NCBI GenBank assembly: GCA_002325245.1
Contig: DCRR01000011.1
Location: 169,298-233,297 of the forward strand
DNA: 64,000 nt
Direction: 5' to 3'
From: Microbacteriaceae bacterium UBA1487
GTDB lineage: Bacteria; Actinomycetota; Actinomycetes; Actinomycetales; Microbacteriaceae
Notes under the pieces: generated by a model
Databases searched by the model: none
Told to the model about the DNA's origin: nothing
The model's input: only the letters and a program-made list of their open reading frames with translations
Shown here: piece after piece, positions 27,115 through 34,424 of the stretch
Position numbering within the stretch: position 1 is the stretch's first letter
Layout: every line of letters begins with the position of its first letter
Made by a program: the position numbers and the translations under genes

Positions 27115-27588
27115 CTACGGGGCGTCCTTGTCGACGATCGAATACTGCAGCGCCGCCGGCGTGCTGTCTTCGCCGTCGATGTAGACGATGGAGACCTGCC
27201 ACCGCTCGGTCTCTAGAGCGGTGCTCGTGAGGCCGCCGTATTCGATCTCGCCCGTGTTCTCGAAGCCGGCCGCTTCCAGCTTCGACACCAGGTCATCGAA
27301 GGTGCCGCGTCCGCTCACCTCGTACTGCGCCGAGAACGTCTCGCCGATCGAGGCCGAGTACTGGAGCGTTCCCTCGCTCGGAACCGGGAGTTCGGACGGC
27401 CAGCTGTCGGGAAGCGAGATCCCCGACCCGTTGACGTCGATGTCGACGCCGGTCTGGCCCTCGATGAGCTCTTCGACGCCCTCCTCGACAAGGTTCTCGG
27501 TGATGCTCTCGAGCGGGTTGACGAAGCAGCCGCTGAGGGCGAGGGACAGGCCAGCGCCGAGTGCGAGTACGGGGACGATGCGTCGCAT
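27115..27588 (-). CDS. Secreted lipoprotein of unknown function
   Basis: 157 residues with a lipoprotein signal peptide: MRR, a hydrophobic stretch, and lipobox LSGC with the lipidated C21. The mature part is acidic with no recognised domain; FDDLVSKLEAAGFENTGE and the surrounding beta-rich sequence recall small PepSY- or MPT63-like lipoproteins, but I cannot assign a family. It has an AAGGAG ribosome binding site, its own terminator and no operon partner. Confidence 0.8.
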   Translation of the reverse strand: MRRIVPVLALGAGLSLALSGCFVNPLESITENLVEEGVEELIEGQTGVDIDVNGSGISLPDSWPSELPVPSEGTLQYSASIGETFSAQYEVSGRGTFDDLVSKLEAAGFENTGEIEYGGLTSTALETERWQVSIVYIDGEDSTPAALQYSIVDKDAP

Positions 27589-27686
27589 GAGGATCTCCTT
27601 GATGCAGGCGCGGGCGCGCCAGGTCTGTGGGTTCCCTATGGTTCTCGGGTCCCGTGAGCCGCGCCATGAGCAGTCCCTACCTACGC

Positions 27687-27692
27687 CAGGAT
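27687..27692 (+). promoter_or_regulatory. Possible leaderless -10 of the AEC gene
   Basis: CAGGAT ends 6 bases before ATG 27699. The six intervening bases are all G and could instead act as a crude ribosome binding site, so the leaderless reading is uncertain. Confidence 0.3.
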
Positions 27693-27698
27693 GGGGGG

Positions 27699-28622
27699 AT
27701 GATCGGTGTGCTCGTGGGGTTCGCGATCATCGCCGTCATCATCGGGGTCGGGTACCTGATCGGGCGCATCGGCCTTCTGGGCGAGCACGCCGACTACGCG
27801 CTCAGCCGGCTCGCCTTCTTTGTGCTGTCGCCCGCACTGCTGTTCACGGTGCTCGCCGAGGCCGACGTGGCGCGGCTGTTCTCCGACGTCCTCCCGATCT
27901 CGATCATCTCCGCGGTCGTGCCGATGCTGGTGTTCCTCCTGGTGGCCCGCTTCGCCTGGCGCCGCTCGGTCGCCGACGTCACCATCGGGGCGCTCGGTTC
28001 GGGCTACGTCAACGCCAACAACATCGGCATCCCGGTCGCCGTCTACGTGCTCGGCGACGCCTCCGCCTCGGCGCCCGTCATCCTGCTGCAGCTGCTCGTG
28101 ATCGCCCCGCTCGCGCTCACCGTGCTCGACGTCAGTTCGCACGGGCACCGCTCGTGGGGCCGCATCTTCCTGCAGCCGATCACCAACCCGCTCATCGTCG
28201 GCTCCGCCGCGGGTCTTCTCGTCGCCGTGCTCGGGCTCGACCTTCCCGACTTCGTGATGGAGCCGTTCACCCTCGTCGGATCCGCGGCGGTGCCGGTGAT
28301 CCTGCTGACCTTCGGGATGTCGCTGCACGGTCGCCGCGTGCTTGCCCCCGGCAGTGCGCGCCGCGACGTCATCCTCGCCTCGTCGCTCAAGCTCGTCGTC
28401 ATGCCGATCGTCGCCTGGTTCGTGGGTCACGTCCTCTGGGGACTGAGCGGGCACGAGCTGTTCGTCGTCGTCGTGCTGGCCGCGCTGCCCTCGGCGCAGA
28501 ACGTCTTCAACTACGCGCAGCGCTACGGCCGCGGGGTGGTGCTTGCGCGCGACACCGTGCTCATCACGACCGTGCTGTCGCTGCCCGTGCTCGTCGTCGT
28601 CGCCGCGATCCTCGCGGCCTGA
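27699..28622 (+). CDS. AEC-family (auxin efflux carrier-like) permease
   Basis: Membrane transporter of 307 residues with about ten hydrophobic segments. Mid-protein GSGYVNANNIGIPVAVYVLG and the C-terminal half ALPSAQNVFNYAQRYG are typical of the AEC (Mem_trans) family, whose bacterial members move carboxylates such as malate or malonate. The start at ATG 27699 begins directly with the first span; an upstream in-frame extension to 27627 looks non-coding and was dropped. Single gene, convergent with exonuclease III. Confidence 0.87.
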   Translation: MIGVLVGFAIIAVIIGVGYLIGRIGLLGEHADYALSRLAFFVLSPALLFTVLAEADVARLFSDVLPISIISAVVPMLVFLLVARFAWRRSVADVTIGALGSGYVNANNIGIPVAVYVLGDASASAPVILLQLLVIAPLALTVLDVSSHGHRSWGRIFLQPITNPLIVGSAAGLLVAVLGLDLPDFVMEPFTLVGSAAVPVILLTFGMSLHGRRVLAPGSARRDVILASSLKLVVMPIVAWFVGHVLWGLSGHELFVVVVLAALPSAQNVFNYAQRYGRGVVLARDTVLITTVLSLPVLVVVAAILAA

Positions 28623-28646
28623 CGCCGGCCGGCCGGGTGCGGCCCG

Positions 28647-29483
28647 CTAGAAGATCATCGGGCGATCGTCGTCGTCGCCCTCGTTCATCAGCTCGACGAG
28701 CACCGGCACGTGGTCGCTCGGGCCGTCGCCCTTCCGCTCGTCGCGATGGATCTCGGCGCCCGCGACCCGGTCGGCGAACGCAGCCGAGCCGAGCACGAAG
28801 TCGATCCGCATGCCCTCGTTCCGCGGGAAGCGCAGCTGCTGGTAGTCCCAGAAGGTGAAGCCCTCGGGCACGAGCGGACGCACCACATCGGTGAGGCCCG
28901 CGTCCTCGAAGGCGCGGAACGCGGCGCGCTCCGGCTCGGAGACGTGCGTCGAGCGCCCGGGCGCGAAGCTCGGGTCGCCCATGTCGGCGTCGAAGGGCGC
29001 GATGTTGAAGTCGCCGGTGAGCGCGAGCGGCAGCTCCGGGTCGGCGCGCAGCCAGCCTTCCGTGGCGGTGCGCAGCGCCGCCAGCCAGTCGAGCTTGTAG
29101 GCGTAGTGCGGGTCGTCGAGGGCTCGGCCGTTGGGCACGTAGAGGCTCCAGACGCGCACGTCGTCGATGGTCGCACCGAGCGCGCGCGCCTCGCGCGGGA
29201 GGTCCGGGCCCTCTGCGCCCTTCAGAAAGCCGGGCATCCCCGGGAACTCGGTCTCGACCTCGGTGATCGGCAGCCGGCTGGCGAGCGCGACGCCATTCCA
29301 CTGGTTGAGTCCGTGCACGGCGACGTCATAGCCCGCGGCCTCGAAGGCGGCGTGCGGGAACTGCTCCGGCTTGCACTTGATCTCCTGCATCGCGAGCACG
29401 TCGACGTCGGCGCGCTCGAGCCAATCGACGACGCGACCGACGCGTGTCCGGATCGAGTTGACGTTCCAGGTGGCGATGCGCAT
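28647..29483 (-). CDS. xth: Exodeoxyribonuclease III (AP endonuclease, ExoIII/Xth family)
   Basis: Cleaves DNA at abasic sites and degrades 3' ends in base excision repair. 278 residues with all family landmarks: ATWNVNSIRTR at the start, LAMQEIKCK, VWSLYVPNGR, TGDFNIAP, the RIDFVLGS region and the C-terminal SDHVPVLVEL with the catalytic His. ATG 29483 was chosen because the family begins at MRIATWN and a TAGCTT -10 lies 7 bases upstream; the frame to 29678 is spurious. Confidence 0.95.
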   Translation of the reverse strand: MRIATWNVNSIRTRVGRVVDWLERADVDVLAMQEIKCKPEQFPHAAFEAAGYDVAVHGLNQWNGVALASRLPITEVETEFPGMPGFLKGAEGPDLPREARALGATIDDVRVWSLYVPNGRALDDPHYAYKLDWLAALRTATEGWLRADPELPLALTGDFNIAPFDADMGDPSFAPGRSTHVSEPERAAFRAFEDAGLTDVVRPLVPEGFTFWDYQQLRFPRNEGMRIDFVLGSAAFADRVAGAEIHRDERKGDGPSDHVPVLVELMNEGDDDDRPMIF

Positions 29484-29490
29484 GGCTCCC

Positions 29491-29496
29491 AAGCTA
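29491..29496 (-). promoter_or_regulatory. Leaderless -10 of xth
   Basis: Minus-strand TAGCTT ends 7 bases before the ATG at 29483. Confidence 0.45.
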
Positions 29497-29541
29497 CCGG
29501 GCGACGGCACGCCACCGCGGTGCCCCCCAAAGGGGTGGCTA

Positions 29542-29568
29542 TTGACCAAGGCTCGACTCTCATACGGT
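29542..29568 (+). promoter_or_regulatory. Promoter of the small membrane protein gene
   Basis: TTGACC (29542-29547), 15 bases, TACGGT (29563-29568), then 7 bases to GTG 29576. The spacing is short for a sigma-70-type promoter but both hexamers are good. Confidence 0.4.
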
Positions 29569-29575
29569 GATCGCA

Positions 29576-29770
29576 GTGACCTCCGATCCCGACGCCCATC
29601 TCCGTGCCCCGCGGCTGTCTCCGCGCGCCAAGATGATTCTGGTTGTCGTGATGATCGTGGCCTCCGCTGCCGTCGCATGGCTCGGGGTCGCCTCCGCGTC
29701 GGCCGGTTCCGGCGCTCAGGGCGAGCCCGCCTCCGAGGTCGCCTCGTTGGGTTTCGACGACCTGCCCTAA
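29576..29770 (+). CDS. Small single-span membrane protein of unknown function
   Basis: 64 residues: a basic cytosolic N-terminus (HLRAPRLSPRAK), one membrane segment (about 20-42, MILVVVMIVASAAVAWLGVA) and a short acidic outer tail. GTG 29576 is favoured over GTG 29567 by the spacing from the TACGGT -10. It ends 9 bases before pyrE. No family recognised. The clean promoter, topology and codon pattern support a real gene, but homologues would be needed to prove it. Confidence 0.5.
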   Translation: MTSDPDAHLRAPRLSPRAKMILVVVMIVASAAVAWLGVASASAGSGAQGEPASEVASLGFDDLP

Positions 29771-29773
29771 TCT
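29768..29773 (+). promoter_or_regulatory. Leaderless -10 of pyrE
   Basis: TAATCT ends exactly 6 bases before the GTG at 29780 and overlaps the stop of the small upstream gene. No ribosome binding site intervenes. Confidence 0.5.
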
Positions 29774-29779
29774 GGACGA

Positions 29780-30328
29780 GTGAGCGCCCGCCAGAAGCTG
29801 ATCGATGCCATCTCGAAGGATGCCGTGTTCCACGGCGACTTCACCCTCACCAGCGGGAAGAAGGCGAGCTACTACATCGACCTCCGCAAGGTGAGCCTCG
29901 ACGGGCGCGTCGCTCCCCTCATCGGGCAGGTCATGGTCGACCTCATCGCCGACATCCCGAACGTGGATGCGGTGGGCGGCTTGACCATGGGCGCCGACCC
30001 GATCGCCGCCGCGGTGCTGCACCAGGGCGCCGCGCAGGGGCGGCCGTATGACGCATTCGTGGTGCGCAAGGAGCCGAAGGACCACGGGCGCGGTCGTCAG
30101 GTGGAGGGCCCGGAGCTCGCGGGCAAGCGCGTCGTCGTGCTGGAGGACACCTCGACCACGGGCGGCTCCCCGCTGAAGGCGATCGAAGCCCTGCTCAAGG
30201 TGGGCGCCGAGATCGCGGCCGTCGCCGTCGTCGTCGATCGCGACACCGGCGCGAAGGAAGTCATCGAGGCCGCCGGATACCCGTACTACGCCGCGATCGG
30301 ATTGGCCGATCTCGGACTGGCGCCGTGA
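29780..30328 (+). CDS. pyrE: Orotate phosphoribosyltransferase
   Basis: Transfers ribose phosphate from PRPP to orotate in pyrimidine synthesis. 182 residues: FTLTSGKKASYYIDLRKV near the start binds orotate, GGLTMGADPIA supports the fold, and VVVLEDTSTTGGSPLKA (near 117-133) is the PRPP-binding loop. GTG start with a leaderless promoter. Its stop overlaps the GTG of the next gene (GTGA), an odd pairing of a nucleotide enzyme with an envelope protein. No other pyr gene is near. Confidence 0.93.
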   Translation: MSARQKLIDAISKDAVFHGDFTLTSGKKASYYIDLRKVSLDGRVAPLIGQVMVDLIADIPNVDAVGGLTMGADPIAAAVLHQGAAQGRPYDAFVVRKEPKDHGRGRQVEGPELAGKRVVVLEDTSTTGGSPLKAIEALLKVGAEIAAVAVVVDRDTGAKEVIEAAGYPYYAAIGLADLGLAP

Positions 30329-32010
30329 CCGGACGGGACGACGACCCGATCGACTCGGGAGCCGACTGGTTCGCCGCGCAGTTCGGCGCCGGTGACGAGG
30401 AGGACGCACCGCCGGTGACGCCCGCGGCACCTGCGGCGCCCGTGCCGCCGCAGACTCCGCCGCCTGCCGCGCCGCCGCGCTCCGGTCCGCCCGCTGTCCC
30501 ACCCACACTGATCAACCCGTTCGGCTCGGCGCCCGGTTCGCCGCCCGTCTCGCCGCCGCCGCCGCCGGTGACCCCGCCGCCGGCCGCGCGGCCGCACGCC
30601 GCGGTGCCGCCCGCGCAGGTGCCGCCCGCGCAGGTGCCTCCGACCCAGGTGCCGCCCGCGCCGGCGCCGCCCGCCGCCGGCATCCCGGGCGCACCGGGTG
30701 TCCCACCGACGACTCCCCCCGCGCAGCCTTCCGGACAGCCCCCCGCGTCACCGGCGACTCCTCCCGCCGCCGCGCCGGCCGCGGCAGGTGGCTTCAACTG
30801 GGGGCTGCGCCCGAGCGGAGGCGACGCGCCGCCCGCACCGCCGAGCCAGCCGCCCGCACCCTTCCCGGCGACACCGCCGAGCCCGCCCGCACCGCCGAGC
30901 CAGCCGGCCGCCCCGTTCCCGCCCTCGCCGCCGAGCCAGCAGGTGCCGCCGACCCCGCCCCCCGCGGTGCCCCACTCCGCCGCGCCTCCGGCGTTCGCGG
31001 GCCCGCCGCCGACCGAGCCCTTCGCACCCGACCTTCGCCCGCCGACCCCGTTCGTCGAGTCGGAGCCGACGCAGCCGTTCACCCCCGACTTCGATGACAT
31101 GGCGACGCAGGCATATGCTCCGCCGGTCGATGACATGTCGGGTGCTGCGTCTGCCGTTCCGCCCACCGAGCGCCTCCCCGCCGCCGACCAGCCCACCGCG
31201 CTCTTCCCGAGCGCCGAGGCGGAATCCGGGGATGCGCTGCAGTCGCTGTTCGGCGAAGACCAGTTCCGCGAGGTGCCCGTCGGCCCGGACCCGAACGAGG
31301 CTCCCTTCGCCAAGCGCCTGTCGAAGTCCTCGCGCGACGCGGGCGCGGACGGCGGCGACGGCGGCGGACCGGGCGACGGCGACGGGCCTCCCGTCGCGGG
31401 GTTCGGCAAGACCCAGAAGGTCCTGATGGCCGTCGCCGGCGGCCTCATCGGCATCCTCGCGCTCATCGTGCTGTACTTCGTCGGCACGCGACTTCCCGAC
31501 CTGCTCGGGCCGGCACCGGTGATCACGGCGAGCCCGACCCCGAGCGCGAGCGCCACCGTGGACGCGATCGGCCCCGTCGAGCCCGGGCTCTATCTGTGGG
31601 ACGAACTGCTCGGCGGCGAATGCCTCGACCCCTACACGGATGCCTGGCAGACCCAGTACACGGTCGTCGACTGCGATGAGCCGCACGCCGCTCAGCTGGT
31701 CTACCGCGGCAGCTACCAGCCCGAGCCGGAGGAGAGCGACGACGAGACTCCGGCCACCGCCGAGCCGCTGGTGCCGTTCCCCGGCGTCGAAGAGCTCCAG
31801 GCCGGCATCGACGAGCTGTGCGCCGCGCAGGGAGTCGTCAACCTGGAGGGACTCAACAACCTGCTCGACGTCACCATGCAGGGCAGCTATCCGGCCACGG
31901 CGGAGCAGTGGGAGAAGGACCCGTCGTACCGCTGCTTCGTGACGCGCACCTCGGGCGAACCGCTCGAGGGCAGCGCCGCCTACCCGGTCGTCGCGAGCGA
32001 CGAGGGCTAG
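30325..32010 (+). CDS. Membrane protein with septum-formation-like extracellular domain and Pro-rich cytosolic tail
   Basis: 561 residues: a cytosolic N-terminal 300 residues very rich in Pro and Ala, with an acidic patch holding repeated TQP and TQA sites (about 250-275), then one membrane span near 365-390 (VLMAVAGGLIGILALIVLYF) and an outer domain of about 170 residues. The outer part has four cysteines (GECLDPY, VVDCDEPHAAQL, ELCAAQG, YRCFVTR) in the pattern of the actinobacterial septum-formation domain, likely two disulfides. Its GTG start sits in the pyrE stop. The role in division is inferred only from the domain name. Confidence 0.75.
   Translation: MTGRDDDPIDSGADWFAAQFGAGDEEDAPPVTPAAPAAPVPPQTPPPAAPPRSGPPAVPPTLINPFGSAPGSPPVSPPPPPVTPPPAARPHAAVPPAQVPPAQVPPTQVPPAPAPPAAGIPGAPGVPPTTPPAQPSGQPPASPATPPAAAPAAAGGFNWGLRPSGGDAPPAPPSQPPAPFPATPPSPPAPPSQPAAPFPPSPPSQQVPPTPPPAVPHSAAPPAFAGPPPTEPFAPDLRPPTPFVESEPTQPFTPDFDDMATQAYAPPVDDMSGAASAVPPTERLPAADQPTALFPSAEAESGDALQSLFGEDQFREVPVGPDPNEAPFAKRLSKSSRDAGADGGDGGGPGDGDGPPVAGFGKTQKVLMAVAGGLIGILALIVLYFVGTRLPDLLGPAPVITASPTPSASATVDAIGPVEPGLYLWDELLGGECLDPYTDAWQTQYTVVDCDEPHAAQLVYRGSYQPEPEESDDETPATAEPLVPFPGVEELQAGIDELCAAQGVVNLEGLNNLLDVTMQGSYPATAEQWEKDPSYRCFVTRTSGEPLEGSAAYPVVASDEG
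30604..30660 (+). repeat. In-frame 15-base repeats coding VPPAQ
   Basis: Four consecutive units coding VPPAQ, VPPAQ, VPPTQ, VPPA. The first two are identical in DNA, so slippage is the likely origin. Part of the disordered Pro-rich tail of the septum-formation-like protein. Confidence 0.75.
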
Positions 32011-32020
32011 GCGGGAGGGC

Positions 32021-32818
32021 TCAGAGCTCCGTCTCGGCGGGCATCGGCGCGACCAGCTCGTGCACGCCGTCGAGGATCTCGTCGGGCCGGAACGGGTAGC
32101 GGTCGATCTCGGCCTGGTCGCTGATCCCGGTCATCACCAGCACGGTGTGCAGTCCCGCCTCGATGCCCGCGACGATGTCGGTGTCCATCCGGTCGCCGAT
32201 CATGGCCGTGACCTCGGAGTGCGCGCCGATCTTGTTCATCGCCGAGCGGAACATCATCGGGTTCGGCTTGCCCACCACGTAGGGCTCTCTGCCGGTGGCC
32301 TTTGTGATGAGCGCCGAGATCGCGCCGGTCGCCGGCAGGGCGCCTTCGGCCGAGGGGCCGGTGGCATCCGGGTTGGTGGCGATGAAGCGGGCGCCGTTGT
32401 TGATGAATCGGATCGCCTTGGTGATCGCCTCGAACGAGTAGTTGCGGGTCTCACCGACGACCACGTAGTCGGGGTCGGTCTCGGTGAGGATGAACCCGAC
32501 CTCGTGCAGCGCGTTCGTCATGCCCGACTCGCCGATCACGAACGCCGTGCCGCCGGGCATCTGCTGGGCGCAGAAGTCGGCCGTGGCGAGGGCGCTCGTC
32601 CAGATCGCCTCCTCGGGAACCGAGAGGCCCGAGGCCCGCAGGCGCGCAGCGAGGTCACGCGGAGTGAAGATCGAGTTGTTCGTCAGCACCAGGAACGGGG
32701 TGCCGGTGTTCGTCCACTGCTCGATGAGCTCCTGGGCGCCGGGAAGCGCCGTGTTCTCGTGGACGAGAACGCCGTCCATATCGGTGAGCCAGCATTCGAC
32801 GTCAGCGCGATTAGCCAT
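32021..32818 (-). CDS. HAD-superfamily class IIA hydrolase (NagD-like)
   Basis: Cytosolic phosphatase of 265 residues. Motif I is WLTDMDGVLV with the nucleophile Asp near residue 12, then VLTNNSIFT (motif II), a class IIA cap domain, GKPNPMMF with the motif III Lys, and MIGDRMDTDIVAGIEAGLHT (motif IV). NagD-type enzymes act on nucleotides, sugar phosphates or PLP; the substrate is unknown. ATG 32818 is preceded by TAGGCT with 6-base spacing. Confidence 0.9.
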   Translation of the reverse strand: MANRADVECWLTDMDGVLVHENTALPGAQELIEQWTNTGTPFLVLTNNSIFTPRDLAARLRASGLSVPEEAIWTSALATADFCAQQMPGGTAFVIGESGMTNALHEVGFILTETDPDYVVVGETRNYSFEAITKAIRFINNGARFIATNPDATGPSAEGALPATGAISALITKATGREPYVVGKPNPMMFRSAMNKIGAHSEVTAMIGDRMDTDIVAGIEAGLHTVLVMTGISDQAEIDRYPFRPDEILDGVHELVAPMPAETEL

Positions 32819-32824
32819 GCGACC

Positions 32825-32830
32825 AGCCTA
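32825..32830 (-). promoter_or_regulatory. Leaderless -10 of the HAD gene
   Basis: Minus-strand TAGGCT ends 6 bases before the ATG at 32818. Confidence 0.5.
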
Positions 32831-33709
32831 CTGAGCGGCGGGAGGGGTGAGGATGCGGGCGTGCGGCAGGCGCGCGCGCATCACCTCGACGGCATCCGGG
32901 CTCTCATCCACCAGCAGGAAGCGCCGCTCGAGCGCCTGCGCCACCGCCCCGGTCGTGCCGGATCCGGCGAAGAAGTCGAGCACCAGGTCGCCCGGCGCAC
33001 TCGAGGCCTGCACGATGCGGCGCAGGATGCCCTCCGGCTTCTGCGTCGGATACCCGGTGCGCTCGCGCGCGTTCGTGCCGACGATGGTGTGCCACCAGAC
33101 GTCGGTGGGCAGCTTGCCGCGCGCCACCTTCTCGGGCGTCACCAGCCCCGGCGCCATGTACGGCTCGCGGTCGACGCTCGCATTGTCGAAGTAGTACCGC
33201 GCCGGATCCTTGACGTAGACCAGGATCGTGTCGTGCTTGGCCGGCCACCGCCGGTTCGACTTCGCCCCGTAGTCGTAGGCCCAGATCAGCTCGTTGAGAA
33301 AGCAGTCCCGGCCGAACAGCTCATCGAGGGCGACCTTCGCGTAGTGCGCCTCGCGGAAGTCGAGGTGCAGGTACAGGGTGCCCTGGTCATCCAGCAGCCG
33401 GTGCGCCTCCCGCAGCCGCGGCTCGAGGAACGCCCAGTAGTCGTCGAAGCTGTCGCCGAAGCTGCGGCGCTCGCCGCGAACGCTCGCATAGCTCTGACCG
33501 CCGAAGCCCACCCGGTCGCTGCCGTCGGCGGCGCGCTCCGTCCGAATCGGCGTGTGGTGCTGCGTGCGCCCGGTGTTGAACGGCGGGTCGAGGTAGATGA
33601 GGCGAACGGAGGCGTCGGGCAGCTGCGCTGTGACCGTCAGGTTGTCGCCGAGCACGATCGTGTCGGGAGCGTCGGGGCCGACGAGGGGCGCATCCTCCGG
33701 CGTGGGCAT
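32828..33709 (-). CDS. Solitary site-specific DNA methyltransferase (N6-adenine/N4-cytosine, beta-type order)
   Basis: 293 residues. The catalytic motif DPPFNTG lies early (DPPF at 41-44) and the SAM-binding motif DFFAGSGTTG late (about residue 245), the order of beta-group amino-methyltransferases, with the target-recognition region between. YPTQKPEGILRRI precedes the SAM motif as usual. No restriction endonuclease, specificity subunit or helicase gene is adjacent, so it is an orphan enzyme. Its last codons overlap the HAD promoter. Specificity cannot be read from sequence. Confidence 0.88.
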   Translation of the reverse strand: MPTPEDAPLVGPDAPDTIVLGDNLTVTAQLPDASVRLIYLDPPFNTGRTQHHTPIRTERAADGSDRVGFGGQSYASVRGERRSFGDSFDDYWAFLEPRLREAHRLLDDQGTLYLHLDFREAHYAKVALDELFGRDCFLNELIWAYDYGAKSNRRWPAKHDTILVYVKDPARYYFDNASVDREPYMAPGLVTPEKVARGKLPTDVWWHTIVGTNARERTGYPTQKPEGILRRIVQASSAPGDLVLDFFAGSGTTGAVAQALERRFLLVDESPDAVEVMRARLPHARILTPPAAQ

Positions 33710-33715
33710 GCGCTG

Positions 33716-33743
33716 ACCTTAACAGCCCGCGCGCCGATAGCCT
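33716..33743. promoter_or_regulatory. Back-to-back leaderless promoters for the DNA and RNA methyltransferase genes
   Basis: Minus-strand TAAGGT (complement of 33716-33721) ends 6 bases before ATG 33709, and plus-strand TAGCCT (33738-33743) ends 6 bases before GTG 33750. The whole intergenic region is only 40 bases. Confidence 0.5.
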
Positions 33744-33749
33744 CACAGG

Positions 33750-34385
33750 GTGGACGAGCAGCGACCGAGCGAAGACCAGATGCCGGTCGGCGTCGGTCCC
33801 TGGCCGGGCGCGCGCGCATCCTGGCCGGACGATCCGCGCCTCGACCCGGAGCTGCTCGAGCACGGAGACCGCCGCAACGTCGTCGACGAGTTCCGCTACT
33901 GGCGCATGGACGCGATCGTCGCCGAGCTCGACACCCGCCGCCACGAATTCCATGTCGCCATCGAGAACTGGCAGCACGACCTCAACATCGGCTCGATCGT
34001 GCGCACCGCCAACGCCTTCGCGGCCGCGGCCGTGCACATCGTCGGGAAGCGCCGCTGGAACAAGCGCGGCGCGATGGTGACCGATCGGTACCAGACGGTG
34101 ATCCACCACGAGACGGTGGAAGCGCTGGTCGCCTGGGCGGCCGAGCGCGACCTGCCCGTGATCGCCGTCGACAACGTGCCCGGCTCCGTCGACGTGGTTG
34201 ACGCCGAACTCCCCGCCGGCTGCGTGCTGCTGTTCGGGCAAGAGGGTCCGGGCCTGAGCGCCGAGGCGCTCGCCGCCGCGACGACCACGGTGCACATCCG
34301 GCAATATGGCTCGACACGGTCGATCAACGCGGCGGCGGCGGCCGCGATCGTCATGCACGAATGGATTCGTCGGCACGCCAGATAG
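33750..34385 (+). CDS. TrmH/SpoU-family RNA 2'-O-methyltransferase
   Basis: SAM-dependent tRNA or rRNA ribose methylase with a SPOUT knot. 211 residues: an N-terminal extension of about 50, HDLNIGSIVRTANAFAAAAVHIVG (motif 1, near 85), LLFGQEGPGLSAEAL (motif 2) and RQYGSTRSINAAAAAAIVM (motif 3) forming the knot. GTG start supported by TAGCCT with 6-base spacing. The RNA target is not deducible. It precedes purA by 39 bases but purA seems to have its own promoter. Confidence 0.9.
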   Translation: MDEQRPSEDQMPVGVGPWPGARASWPDDPRLDPELLEHGDRRNVVDEFRYWRMDAIVAELDTRRHEFHVAIENWQHDLNIGSIVRTANAFAAAAVHIVGKRRWNKRGAMVTDRYQTVIHHETVEALVAWAAERDLPVIAVDNVPGSVDVVDAELPAGCVLLFGQEGPGLSAEALAAATTTVHIRQYGSTRSINAAAAAAIVMHEWIRRHAR

Positions 34386-34389
34386 ACTG
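34384..34389 (+). promoter_or_regulatory. Predicted -10 of purA
   Basis: TAGACT overlapping the stop codon of the TrmH gene, about 35 bases before the purA ATG. It would give a leader of about 28 bases carrying the GAGGGAGAA ribosome binding site. No good -35. Confidence 0.4.
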
Positions 34390-34424
34390 GGGTGTAATCC
34401 CGCCCGACCGTGAGGGAGAAAAGC

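Noticed and set aside
28623..28646. GGCCGGCCGG-type palindrome between the AEC gene and xth
   Set aside because: Short, simple GC sequence with no loop or T-tract; expected by chance in this composition.
29567..29575. GTG 29567 as the start of the small membrane protein gene
   Set aside because: The -10 TACGGT (29563-29568) would overlap the start codon; GTG 29576 has the expected spacing.
32828..33709. Restriction-modification or phage-defence island
   Set aside because: No endonuclease, helicase or toxin gene lies nearby; neighbours are housekeeping genes with the same base composition.
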